Positions 50,738 through 59,068 of a stretch of 64,000 nucleotides of DNA are shown piece after piece. A program made the translations under genes and the position numbers. The DNA is taken from assembly GCA_050953425.1 (NCBI GenBank), contig JBMNMQ010000006.1, forward strand, positions 186,001-250,000. Direction: 5' to 3'. Source of the stretch: RUG100 sp050953425. Its GTDB lineage: Bacteria; Bacillota; Clostridia; Peptostreptococcales; Anaerovoracaceae. The first letter of the stretch is position 1, and the number at the start of each line of letters is the position of its first letter. The notes below the pieces were generated by a model. It saw nothing but the letters and a program-made list of their open reading frames with translations, was not told where the DNA came from and searched no databases.

Positions 50738-51000
50738 CGGTGGTTCGATCAGATCCAGCGGGCGTTCGCGCTGCAGCTGTTCCGGTGCTTCGATCAGATC
50801 CAGCGGGCGTTCGCGCTGCAGCTGTTCCGGTGCTTCGATCAGATCCAGCGGGCGTTCGCGCTACAGCTGTTCCGGTGATTCGATCAGATCCAGCGGGCGT
50901 TCGCGCTGCAGCTGTTCCGGTGATTCGATCAGATCCAGCGGGCGTTCGCGCTGCAGCTGTTCCGGTGATTCGATCAGATCCAGCGGGCGTTCGCGATTCA
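50738..51000 (-). repeat. 45-bp minisatellite, six units, spanning the thrS stop codon
   Basis: The word GGCGTTCGCG recurs at 50761, 50806, 50851, 50896, 50941 and 50986, exactly 45 bp apart. In the thrS frame each unit codes RERPLDLIE(S/A)PEQLQ. A CAG-to-TAG change in the unit around 50861 makes the stop, so three units are coding and three are untranslated. Confidence 0.95.
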
Positions 51001-52750
51001 GCTTCCGGCAGATCGCGAGGAACGTGTCGAGCGGAACGCCGTTCATCTTCTTGTTGCCGCGGATGTTGACGGAAACGGTGTTCTCCTCTTCTTCGCGGTC
51101 ACCGAGGACGAGGATGTACGGATCGCGGGCGTTGTGGAACGCCTTGATCTTTTCCTTCATGTGCTTTTCCTCGTAATCGGTTTCGACACGGATGCCGTGA
51201 TCCTGCAGGATGGCTTCCACCTTGCGGGCATAATCGTTGTGGCGCTGACGGATCGGCACGATGCCGACCTGCATCGGCGAGAGCCAGAACGGGAACGTGC
51301 CCTTGAAGTTTTCGATCAGGATGCCGATGAAGCGCTCGAAGGAACCGAGAATGGCGCGGTGAATCATGACCGGACGCCGCTCGCTGCCGTCGCTGGCGAC
51401 ATATTTCAGGTCAAAGTTCAGCGGCAGCTGGAAGTCCAGCTGGATCGTGCCCATCTGCCACTCGCGGCCGAGGCAGTCCTTCATCTTGAGGTCGATTTTG
51501 GGGCCGTAGAAGGCGCCGTCTCCCTCGTTGATTTCGTAGCCGTCCTTGCCGTAGCGGCGGTCGAGAATGTCCTTCAGCGACGCTTCGGCCTTGTCCCAGA
51601 GTTCGATGTCCCCCATGTAGTCCTCCGGCCGCGTAGACAGTTCGGCCGTGTAGGTGAGGCCGAACGTGCCGTAGATCTGTCCGGCGATGTCCATGATGTC
51701 ACCGATTTCGGCGGCAATCTGGTCTTCTGTCAGGAGTGTATGCGCGTCATCCTGGCGGAACATCTGCACCCGGAACAGGCCGTTCAATTCGCCGGATTTT
51801 TCCTTGCGGTGGATGACATCGATCTGGCTGATGCGCATCGGCAGTTCACGGTAGCTGCGTTTCTGGTTCTGGTAGACTTTGATCGCGTTGGGGCAGTTCA
51901 TCGGCTTGGCGGCGAACATCGTCTCCTCGTCGACCGGGACGAGGAACATGTTGTCCTTGTAATGCGCCCAGTGCCCGCTCGTTTCCCAGAGCACCTTGGA
52001 GTTGATCAGCGGTGCCGAAATTTCCTGATAACCGTGGCGGATATGCACCTGCCGCCAGAAATCCAGCAGAGCGTTGAACATCTGCCAGCCGCGGGGCAGA
52101 AAATACGGCATGCCCGGTGCGGTCTCGTCGATCATGAAGAGCTCCAGCTCGCGGCCCAGCTTTTTGTGGTCGCGCTCCATGGCTTCGCGTACCAGATTGA
52201 GGTGCGCCTTGAGCGCCTTCTTGTCCGGGAACGCGTAGACATAGATGCGCTGCAGCTGGTCGCGGTGCTCGTCGCCGCGCCAGTAGGACCCGGAGATCGA
52301 TTTGATCTGGAAAGCCGCTCCCAGCAGTTCCTGCGAATTATCGACGTGCGGTCCGGCGCAGAGATCGATGAAGTCATCGCCGGTGCGATAGCAGCTGATC
52401 GTCTCGCCTTCCGGCAGATCTTCGATCAGCTCGGTCTTGAACTTCTGATCACGGAACAGTTCCAGCGCTTCTTCACGGGAGACCTCCAGCCGCGTCCAGT
52501 CTTCCTTGCGCTTGAGGATTTCGTGCATCTTGTCCTCGATGGTCTTGTGATCATCGGCCGTGAGGTTGCGGGGCAGAAGGAAGTCGTAGTAAAAGCCGTC
52601 GTCGATCTGCGGACCGATGGCGTACTGGACGTTTTCCTTCCCGAACAGTTCGATCACCGCCTTGGCCAGAATGTGGGCCAGGGAATGGCGGTAGACCTGG
52701 AGATAAAATTTGCGGTATTCTTCCTTTGTCATGGTTTCTTTGCTGCTCAT
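50861..52750 (-). CDS. thrS: Threonyl-tRNA synthetase, TGS-less, with repeated C-terminal tail
   Basis: 629 residues from ATG 52750 (GGAAAGGAAG upstream). The protein starts directly at the editing domain (HSLAHILAKAV, YWRGDEHRDQLQRIYVYAF) and lacks the N-terminal TGS domain of typical ThrRS. The class II core has MNCPNAIKVYQ (zinc Cys), motif 2 around RVQMFRQDDAHTL and motif 3 (HRAILGSFERFIG). The anticodon domain (VGIVPIRQRHNDYA) is complete to NRERPLDLIES, after which a 15-residue unit is repeated to the stop. It attaches threonine to tRNA-Thr. Control is by a T-box at 52785-53060. Confidence 0.95.
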   Translation of the reverse strand: MSSKETMTKEEYRKFYLQVYRHSLAHILAKAVIELFGKENVQYAIGPQIDDGFYYDFLLPRNLTADDHKTIEDKMHEILKRKEDWTRLEVSREEALELFRDQKFKTELIEDLPEGETISCYRTGDDFIDLCAGPHVDNSQELLGAAFQIKSISGSYWRGDEHRDQLQRIYVYAFPDKKALKAHLNLVREAMERDHKKLGRELELFMIDETAPGMPYFLPRGWQMFNALLDFWRQVHIRHGYQEISAPLINSKVLWETSGHWAHYKDNMFLVPVDEETMFAAKPMNCPNAIKVYQNQKRSYRELPMRISQIDVIHRKEKSGELNGLFRVQMFRQDDAHTLLTEDQIAAEIGDIMDIAGQIYGTFGLTYTAELSTRPEDYMGDIELWDKAEASLKDILDRRYGKDGYEINEGDGAFYGPKIDLKMKDCLGREWQMGTIQLDFQLPLNFDLKYVASDGSERRPVMIHRAILGSFERFIGILIENFKGTFPFWLSPMQVGIVPIRQRHNDYARKVEAILQDHGIRVETDYEEKHMKEKIKAFHNARDPYILVLGDREEEENTVSVNIRGNKKMNGVPLDTFLAICRKLNRERPLDLIESPEQLQRERPLDLIESPEQLQRERPLDLIESPEQL

Positions 52751-52784
52751 TTTCTTCCTTTCCGTGAGGTGCCGCGCACAGATA

Positions 52785-53060
52785 AAAAAGGCCCTCACAT
52801 TACAAGATCCTGCAATGTGAGGGACGCAAGCTCTGTATGATAGCGGGCTGCGCGGTTCCACCCTCGTTGCCGCGGCGCGTGCCGGCGGCCTCTCGTTTGT
52901 GATGATGACGGAATCACCGGACCTGTTCGCAGGTCTCTCCGAGGTGGTGTTCGTTCGGTGCCCGGACGGGAGCGTCTCAGCCGGATGCGCGCGGCGGCGC
53001 ATACTGCGTTCCCTCTCTTTGGACGGACGGCCGAAGTACTGTCCTCTTCAACGATTTAGA
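52785..53060 (-). ncRNA. T-box riboswitch of thrS
   Basis: The conserved T-box word GAGGGTGGAACCGCG is at 52865-52851. An AGAGAG stretch and GAAC-ACC-A, which fits a Thr (ACC) specifier loop, lie in the 5' part. CCCTCACATT and AATGTGAGGG form the terminator stem (52823-52792) before a T-run (52790-52785). Uncharged tRNA-Thr would favour the antiterminator and read-through into thrS. The 5' boundary is approximate. Confidence 0.92.
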
Positions 53061-53323
53061 TCATTTTATCGCACGGACAGGGAGTTGTAAAGATAGGAAA
53101 TGAAATTACCGGGAGGGCTGTGAAACTTGCCGAGAGGGCTGCCGCGGGGCGGGCGAAATCCTGCCGGCGGGGCGGCAGCAGGAACAGATAAACGGCTGGT
53201 GAATCGGCGGAACCCTGCCGGCGCATGCGGCGGGAACCCCGTGCATTGGCAATGAAGTGACCGGTGGGTCCTGCGTATTCGGAACGAACGGACCCGCAGC
53301 GCCAGCGCTTTCGCAAACGGCGG
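53061..53323. other. Intergenic region, no gene seen
   Basis: It should hold the thrS promoter but I find no good match. Short GC-rich partial repeats (CGAGAGGGCTG, CGGGAGGGCTG) occur near 53112-53143. No coding frame is supported. Confidence 0.35.
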
Positions 53324-53722
53324 TCAGAGATACCGCTGCGCCCACTTGGCCATCTCGTAGAAGATCGGCAGCAGATCCCGTCCCTTGCCGGTCAGCGAAT
53401 ATTCGACGTGCGGCGGAATTTCATTGAACTGTTCGCGGGCCACGAGTTCGCACTGCTCCATATCGCGCAGTACGGTGGTCAGCATGGTGCTGGTGATCCT
53501 GGGGATCGAGCGTTTGAGCTCGCCAAAGCGGTAGGACGGCTTTTTCGCCAGCTGGTAGAGGGTCAGCAGGCGCCACTTGCCGCCCAGCAGTTCGAGCACG
53601 TCGAACACCATGCAGCGGCCGGAGATGCACTCTTCCTCATCGCAGATCTGCAGAAATTCTTCGAACGACATCGGGGCAGCCGCTGCGGCGGCCGTTTCTG
53701 CCGGTTTTTTTTCGCTGCTCAT
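53324..53722 (-). CDS. HxlR-family winged-helix regulator
   Basis: 132 residues. MVFDVLELLGGKWRLLTLYQL and FGELKRSIPRITSTMLTTVLRDME are the HxlR signature, followed by VEYSLTGKGRDLLPIF. Cys at CDEEEC and GRCM in the first third could sense oxidants or electrophiles, as in HypR/QorR relatives (inference). An Ala-rich N-terminal extension precedes the domain. It is divergent from lon and could act on the AT-rich region between. Confidence 0.88.
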   Translation of the reverse strand: MSSEKKPAETAAAAAAPMSFEEFLQICDEEECISGRCMVFDVLELLGGKWRLLTLYQLAKKPSYRFGELKRSIPRITSTMLTTVLRDMEQCELVAREQFNEIPPHVEYSLTGKGRDLLPIFYEMAKWAQRYL

Positions 53723-53784
53723 GGGACTCCTCTCGGCTTCTTTCCCGGCTTTCTGCCGGGCGAACGGAAAAATAAAAAATGTAC

Positions 53785-53813
53785 TTGCATTTAATTATTG
53801 TTCTTAGTATAAT
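53785..53813 (+). promoter_or_regulatory. Promoter of lon
   Basis: TTGCAT (53785-53790), 17-base spacer, TATAAT (53808-53813), in a markedly AT-rich stretch. The transcript would carry CIRCE in its leader. Confidence 0.7.
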
Positions 53814-53880
53814 TACTATATCATAGAAATTGTGAGAACACAATGGACGCTTCGCAGGAAGCAATTTTTTTACCGCAGGC

Positions 53881-53907
53881 TTAGCACTCAACGCACAGAA
53901 GTGCTAA
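53881..53907 (+). promoter_or_regulatory. CIRCE element (HrcA operator) upstream of lon
   Basis: TTAGCACTC, nine bases, AAGTGCTAA: one mismatch from the consensus TTAGCACTC-N9-GAGTGCTAA. It lies about 100 bases before the lon ATG and downstream of the promoter, where HrcA can block transcription. Confidence 0.9.
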
Positions 53908-54006
53908 CAACCCCCGGCCGCAGATACGAGGGGAGGAACACGGGGCCGGGATCACGCGGCACCGTCGGGTGCCGGAGAACGGCCGGCGGAAGAAAGGAGA
54001 AAACCC

Positions 54007-56373
54007 ATGATCGTAATACCGATTTATAACCATATTATTGTGCCGGATGCGCATATTTATTTCCAGACCGAGAATTTCCGCGAACTGAGCGGCGGCAAGC
54101 CGGAGGTCAACGACCGCGTCATCTTTCTGACGCTGCGGCAGCAGCAGAACTGGGACGAGATCAGCAGCGACAGCTTCTACCCGATCGGCGTCGTCGGCTC
54201 GATCACCGAGGTCAACCCGGCCGGCTATGTCGGCATCAAGACCGACGAGCGCGTCGACGTCGACTCGATCTTTGTGCGCGGGGCCGGCAGGGCCGATCTC
54301 AACATCGTCCGCCGTCCGGACATCGAGGATCTCTCCGCGGAGGAGGAGCAGGAGCATCTGACCAAGCTCAAGCAGGCGCTGGTCAACTTTGCGTCCGGCT
54401 TCCAGTGGGGGCCGATGGCACGCAACTACATCATGCAGTGGGATTCGGTCGGGGAGATCGCGGCGGCGATGTCCGGCTGGCTGCCCGACGACAACGAGGC
54501 GTATTACGCGATCCTCGCCGAGGACAGCAAGGCCGCGCGGGTAAAGAAGATCGAGGACCTGATTTATGAATACCTTGAGATGGCCCGCCTCAGCGGCGAG
54601 GCGCAGGATGCGCAGAAAAAGGACAACGAAAAGACCTACCGCCGGGCGGCGATTCAAAAGCAGATGCAGTATCTGCAGAATCAGCTCGAGCAGATGGATC
54701 CGGAGAACGTCTCCGACGCGCAGAAATTTGAGCGCCGCATCAACGAAGCCGGCATGAACGAGGAAGCCGAGCGGGAAGCGCGCAAGATGCTCAACCGCTT
54801 CAAGCAGGACGGTCAGAACAGCGCCGAATCCGGCATGCTCTACGACTACCTTGATTTTATCACAAGCCTGTCGTGGAAGAAGGAGGCGCCGCAGAACATC
54901 GACATCGGCGCCGCCGAAAAAATCCTCGATGAGGATCACTTTGGCCTCAAGAAGGTCAAGAACCGGATCATCCAGCAGATTGCTGAGATGAACCTGCAGC
55001 AAAAGCAGTCCGGCTCGATCCTGCTCTTCGTCGGTGCACCGGGCACCGGCAAGACCAGCATCGGCCGCAGCATCGCCAGGGCGCTGCGGCGCAAATACGT
55101 GCGCGTCAGCCTCGGCGGCGTCCGCGACGAAGCGGATATCCGCGGTCACCGGCGCACCTATATCGGCGCCATGCCGGGACGCATTATGGACGGTATCGCC
55201 AAGAGCGGCGTTTCCAATCCGGTGATGGTGCTCGACGAAGTCGACAAGCTGTCGGCGAGCTACAACGGCGACCCGGCCAGTGCCCTGCTCGAAGTGCTCG
55301 ATCCGGAGCAGAACAACACGTTCACCGATCACTACATGAACGTGCCCTACGACCTCTCCGACGTGCTCTTCATCTGCACGGCCAACCGGCTCGACACGAT
55401 TCCGGAACCGCTGCTGAACCGCATGGAAGTCATCGAATTTCCCGGCTATACGGCAGCCGACAAGTTCCAGATCGCACGGCGGCACCTGCTGCCGCGGGCG
55501 ATGGAGGAGAGCGGCATCAAGGAGACCGACCTGGTGGTGGACGATGAGATTCTGCGCACCATCATCGACGACTATACGATGGAAGCCGGCGTACGCGGCC
55601 TGAAAAAGCGCATCGACACGCTCTGCCGGGCGGCGGCGGTAAAAATTGTCCGCGCCGGCGCGGCAGCGAACGAGAGCGCTGAAAGGGCAAAGGATCAGGC
55701 GCAGGAAAGCGAGACCGACGGCAGCGGCCTGCCGGTCGTCGTGCACCGGGAAGATCTGCGCGAAATTCTCGATACGCGACCGGTTTCCCACGATCGCGTG
55801 CTGGCCGAAAAGCGGCCGGGCGTGGTTACCGGTCTGGCCTGGACACAGGCCGGCGGCGAGATTCTCTTCATCGAGACGCTGCTGACCAAGGGGACCGGCA
55901 AGACCATCATCACCGGGCAGCTGGGCGACGTCATGAAGGAATCCGTGCAGATTGCGGTCAGCCTGGTCAAAGCAATGTTCCCGGGCAAGGCCGGCGTCTT
56001 TGAGGATCATGACCTGCACGTCCACGTACCCGCAGGGGCAGTGCCCAAGGACGGCCCCTCGGCCGGCATCACGCTGACGACGGCGCTGGCCAGCCTTGTC
56101 ACCGGCACGGCCGTCAGTCCGGAACTGGCGATGACCGGCGAAGTTTCACTGCGCGGCGTCGTCACGCCGATCGGCGGCCTGCCGGAAAAACTGATGGCAG
56201 CGCAGCGCGCCGGCATCAAGACCGTCTTCATTCCCAAAGAGAACGAAGATGACCTTCGCGACGTTCCTGCGGAAGCAAGAGACGCATTGACGATCATCCC
56301 GGTCGAGGACGTTGCCGACGTCCTTGAGCAGACCGGGCTGATCGACAGCCGGGCGATGCTGGAAGCCGTCTGA
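54007..56373 (+). CDS. lon: ATP-dependent Lon protease
   Basis: 788 residues, normal for LonA. Residues of about 1-190 are the substrate-binding N-domain, then a coiled coil (QKQMQYLQNQLEQMDPEN). The AAA+ core has Walker A GAPGTGKTS (343-351), Walker B VMVLDEVDK and sensor motifs. The protease domain has S685 in KDGPSAGIT and K728 in GGLPEK, 43 residues apart as in E. coli. A short low-complexity insert (AAANESAERAKDQAQESETDG) precedes the protease domain. It degrades misfolded and regulatory proteins in the cytosol. A CIRCE element places it under heat-shock repressor control. Confidence 0.96.
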   Translation: MIVIPIYNHIIVPDAHIYFQTENFRELSGGKPEVNDRVIFLTLRQQQNWDEISSDSFYPIGVVGSITEVNPAGYVGIKTDERVDVDSIFVRGAGRADLNIVRRPDIEDLSAEEEQEHLTKLKQALVNFASGFQWGPMARNYIMQWDSVGEIAAAMSGWLPDDNEAYYAILAEDSKAARVKKIEDLIYEYLEMARLSGEAQDAQKKDNEKTYRRAAIQKQMQYLQNQLEQMDPENVSDAQKFERRINEAGMNEEAEREARKMLNRFKQDGQNSAESGMLYDYLDFITSLSWKKEAPQNIDIGAAEKILDEDHFGLKKVKNRIIQQIAEMNLQQKQSGSILLFVGAPGTGKTSIGRSIARALRRKYVRVSLGGVRDEADIRGHRRTYIGAMPGRIMDGIAKSGVSNPVMVLDEVDKLSASYNGDPASALLEVLDPEQNNTFTDHYMNVPYDLSDVLFICTANRLDTIPEPLLNRMEVIEFPGYTAADKFQIARRHLLPRAMEESGIKETDLVVDDEILRTIIDDYTMEAGVRGLKKRIDTLCRAAAVKIVRAGAAANESAERAKDQAQESETDGSGLPVVVHREDLREILDTRPVSHDRVLAEKRPGVVTGLAWTQAGGEILFIETLLTKGTGKTIITGQLGDVMKESVQIAVSLVKAMFPGKAGVFEDHDLHVHVPAGAVPKDGPSAGITLTTALASLVTGTAVSPELAMTGEVSLRGVVTPIGGLPEKLMAAQRAGIKTVFIPKENEDDLRDVPAEARDALTIIPVEDVADVLEQTGLIDSRAMLEAV

Positions 56374-56635
56374 ACAAAAGTGCCGCAGGCTGCGAAAGGC
56401 CCGCAGGCCCCAGAACCCATAAAGGTTTCTGAATCCCAGCGGGCTTCGGGACCCCGCCGGCTTCGCAGGACTCGGTTCCTGCCGACAGCGGCCCGTCCCG
56501 GGCAGATGCGCCCGCGGCATCCGCCAGCAGATGCGAACAGACGGGCGTGCGACAGCGGCCTTTACTGAGCTGGCTCCTGTACCAGATGGTACAGTGCACA
56601 TAAACCTCCTTACAAATGGTAAGAAATGTATGACA
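56374..56635. other. Intergenic region with palindromes, no gene seen
   Basis: GC-rich inverted repeats (for example GGGCTTCGGGACCCC near 56440) follow the lon stop and could end transcription without a clear T-run. The 8-bp palindrome at 56577 is listed separately, and CTTAC-AAATG-GTAAG lies at about 56609-56623. Confidence 0.35.
56577..56594. promoter_or_regulatory. Palindrome, candidate operator or small hairpin
   Basis: CTGTACCA and TGGTACAG are exact inverted copies around GA. It lies about 100 bases upstream of the exonuclease promoter. No T-run follows, so it is more like a protein site than a terminator. Confidence 0.3.
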
Positions 56636-56676
56636 CCGAACGCCGGAGTCCGCAGGGACTCCGGCGTTCGGTTTTT
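56636..56676 (+). terminator. Strong Rho-independent terminator
   Basis: CCGAACGCCGGAGTCC (56636-56651) pairs perfectly with GGACTCCGGCGTTCGG (56656-56671) and TTTTT follows. It is well past the lon stop and directly ahead of the next promoter. Confidence 0.85.
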
Positions 56677-56702
56677 GAGGTACGGGAACTTTCGTGTATA
56701 AT
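56675..56702 (+). promoter_or_regulatory. Promoter of the exonuclease gene, abutting the terminator
   Basis: TTGAGG (56675-56680), 16-base spacer, TATAAT (56697-56702). The -35 overlaps the T-run of the terminator. Confidence 0.6.
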
Positions 56703-56766
56703 GACGGTGCGGCCTGCGGTCGGGAGAAACGAACGCAGACAGAAAGGGGAACGAAAACAAACGAAA

Positions 56767-57882
56767 ATGGATTACATTATTTTAGATATGGAATGGAATC
56801 AGGCGGTTCCCGGAGGCCGGGTCGTTTACCGGCCCCTTTTTCTCGAAGGCGAGATCATCCAGATCGGAGCCGTCAAAGTACGACCGGACGATGACGATCT
56901 TGTCGTTGTCGATACTTTTGAAATCGGTGTGCGGCCGCAGTTCTACACAAAGCTCAACAGCCACGTGCGCCGGCTGACCGGCATCACCGCCCGCGATCTG
57001 CAGCGCGGTCTGCCGTTTCCGCAGGCTTACCGGGAATTCCGGGACTGGTGCGGCAGCGATGTGATGTTCGTGATCTGGGGCGACAACGACATTGATCTTC
57101 TGCGCGAGAATATGCTGCTTCACGGGATCGGCACCGAGGATCTGCCGCCGGCCGTCAACTGCCAGTGGATCTTTCAGAACCAGGTTAAACTCGACGAAGA
57201 GGAGGAGTTTGACGGTCACAGCCAGCTGGCGCTCGGGGATGCGGTACGCGTGGTGCACGGCCGCGCCCACGAGGCGCACGACGCTCTCGGCGATGCGCTC
57301 AGCACTTATGAGGTCTGCCGTCATCTCGATATGGAACGGGGTGCGGAGGATTTCGCCCGTTCGGAAAAATGCATGCCGATTGCCGAAGCCCAGCGGGAAT
57401 ATCAGCTCACTGCAGCGCAGGTGAAATCGGCACTGCGAACGGCCGCGGCCAGAACCGCCGATAAAAAAGGAGCTTCCCGCCGCGAGCAGCGCCGCTTTCT
57501 GCTGCCGGCGGCACGTGAGCAGCTGTTCGCCGACGCCGCATTCCTGCAGGCGCCCTGTCCGCGCTGCGGCGGGGCGGAAGAGGCGCGGCTGCAGTGCAAT
57601 GAATGGGTTTCGCAGGGCAGCAGCGGACACTATCTTGCGCTGGCCGTCTGCCCGCACTGCGGCGCCCGCTATTTTGTGCGCCTGCGCCTGCGCTGCGTGC
57701 GCAATGAACTCTGGTGCGCGAGCCGCCGTCTCTATCCGATGAACGACGCTTTCGCAGAATACTACCGGCGCCGTGCCGAGCGGCAGCGGGAGCGCGAAGA
57801 GCGCATGCGCAATCACAGGGCGTCGCGGTCGGAAAAGCAGCGCGAAAGCAGTTCCGGCGGCCAGGCGCCGTCGTCGCATTGA
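56767..57882 (+). CDS. DEDDh 3'-5' exonuclease with C-terminal zinc-ribbon-like extension
   Basis: 371 residues from ATG 56767. YIILDMEWNQ holds Asp/Glu of Exo I, VIWGDNDIDLL the Exo II Asp, and HEAHDALGDALSTYE the His and Asp of Exo III, as in the KapD/ERI-like group acting on RNA or DNA ends. From about residue 265 there is an extension with two CxxC pairs (CPRCGG, CPHCGA), which looks like a zinc ribbon, then a basic, Arg/Glu-rich tail. The extension is not part of the usual family length (about 200). The ribosome site is weak. Confidence 0.82.
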   Translation: MDYIILDMEWNQAVPGGRVVYRPLFLEGEIIQIGAVKVRPDDDDLVVVDTFEIGVRPQFYTKLNSHVRRLTGITARDLQRGLPFPQAYREFRDWCGSDVMFVIWGDNDIDLLRENMLLHGIGTEDLPPAVNCQWIFQNQVKLDEEEEFDGHSQLALGDAVRVVHGRAHEAHDALGDALSTYEVCRHLDMERGAEDFARSEKCMPIAEAQREYQLTAAQVKSALRTAAARTADKKGASRREQRRFLLPAAREQLFADAAFLQAPCPRCGGAEEARLQCNEWVSQGSSGHYLALAVCPHCGARYFVRLRLRCVRNELWCASRRLYPMNDAFAEYYRRRAERQREREERMRNHRASRSEKQRESSSGGQAPSSH

Positions 57883-57925
57883 TGCCGGTATCGGATGGGT
57901 GCTGCGGCAGCTTTCTGTTCTCTGT

Positions 57926-58951
57926 TCAGCGCTGGCACCGGGGACAGTAGACGCTGGTGCGGCCGCCGATGGTTCTGTGCGCCAGCGGCTGTCCGCAGTT
58001 TCGACAGGGCTGACCGGCGCGGCCGTAGACGTTGAGCCAGGGCGTATTGCGGTAATCGCTGCCGCCGCTGCGCAGGTAATCGGCCGCGGAAATGGCGTTC
58101 TTTTCGGTGAAAAACTTCAGCCGCTCGGGGATCAGGCGGGCCAGATCTTCCCATTCGCGGACGAGCAGGCGGCGGGCCGCGCGTCCGGGACGAATGCCTG
58201 CGGCGAAGAGGATCTCGTCGGCGTAGATATTGCCGATGCCGGCCACAACGTGCTGGTCGAGCAGACAGCTCTTAATCGCACGGCGGCTCTGCCCGCAGGC
58301 TTGACGCAGCCGGGAGCCGGTCAGTTTCGGATCGTCCGGTTCCGGACCCAGCGCTGCGATGCCGGAAAAGCGATCCTCTTCACCGGCGCGCAGCAGCCAG
58401 CAGCGGCCGAATCCGCGCGGATCGATGAAGCGCAGTTCGCAGGACGAAGCGGCCGGTGCTGCATCTGCCGTGTCCGGTGCTGCGTCTGCCGTGTCCGGTA
58501 CTGCGTTTGCCGTGTCCGTGCCCGGCGTACGCATATTTGTGGTACCTGTGTTCACCGCTTTGGTCTCTGTGCCTGGTCCTGACTGCGAACCGAGGAACAG
58601 GCGCAGATGGGTATGCCGGGCCAGCGGCGCGTCCGACGGCGTTGCCAGCAGACTGCCGGTCATGCGCAGATGGATAATCAGGCGGTCTGCCGTATTCCGG
58701 CGGGTTTCCCGGGCGGCTGCCTTCGGATTTTGATCTGCTGCCGTCCGCCCGTCTGTCAGCCGCAGGCAGAGAAACTTGCCCCGGCGCGTCAGATCCGTAA
58801 TCTCGCTGCCGCTGAGAAGAGCGGGGAATTCAGCCGCGTCGGGATGGGCGGCAATCTGCGGGCGGCGCAGATCGACGCGCTCGATGCGGCGGCCGATGAT
58901 CTGCGGACCGATCACGCGGCGCACGGTTTCTACTTCAGGCAGTTCCGGCAT
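57926..58951 (-). CDS. mutM: Formamidopyrimidine-DNA glycosylase (MutM/Fpg) with a repeat insert
   Basis: 341 residues against about 270 in the family. It starts MPELPEVETV, giving the catalytic Pro and Glu. MTGSLL, DPRGFGR and DQHVVAGIGNIYADEILF are conserved, and the zinc finger is C-x2-C...C-x2-C (CRNC, CPRC). The enzyme removes oxidised guanine from DNA. Extra length comes from two inserts, near residues 66-88 and 120-170; the second holds a 7-residue repeat (PDTADAA). The rest of the protein is intact, so it is probably active. GGAGAACC precedes ATG 58951. Confidence 0.93.
   Translation of the reverse strand: MPELPEVETVRRVIGPQIIGRRIERVDLRRPQIAAHPDAAEFPALLSGSEITDLTRRGKFLCLRLTDGRTAADQNPKAAARETRRNTADRLIIHLRMTGSLLATPSDAPLARHTHLRLFLGSQSGPGTETKAVNTGTTNMRTPGTDTANAVPDTADAAPDTADAAPAASSCELRFIDPRGFGRCWLLRAGEEDRFSGIAALGPEPDDPKLTGSRLRQACGQSRRAIKSCLLDQHVVAGIGNIYADEILFAAGIRPGRAARRLLVREWEDLARLIPERLKFFTEKNAISAADYLRSGGSDYRNTPWLNVYGRAGQPCRNCGQPLAHRTIGGRTSVYCPRCQR
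58454..58516 (-). repeat. 21-bp repeat inside mutM, three units
   Basis: Units at 58454, 58475 and 58496 share CTGCCGTGTCC-type text and code PDTADAA-like heptads on the minus strand. The period is a multiple of three, so the frame is kept. Confidence 0.85.
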
Positions 58952-59068
58952 GTGGTTCTCCTTTGGTTTTCCTTTTTGTCTGTTTCGGCAGCGGCGGAAT
59001 TCTTCCGCGGATGTGCCGCCGCTTGTTCTGAGAGGAACCCTTCTGCCGGCGCGTTCCTCCCGCAGTGC

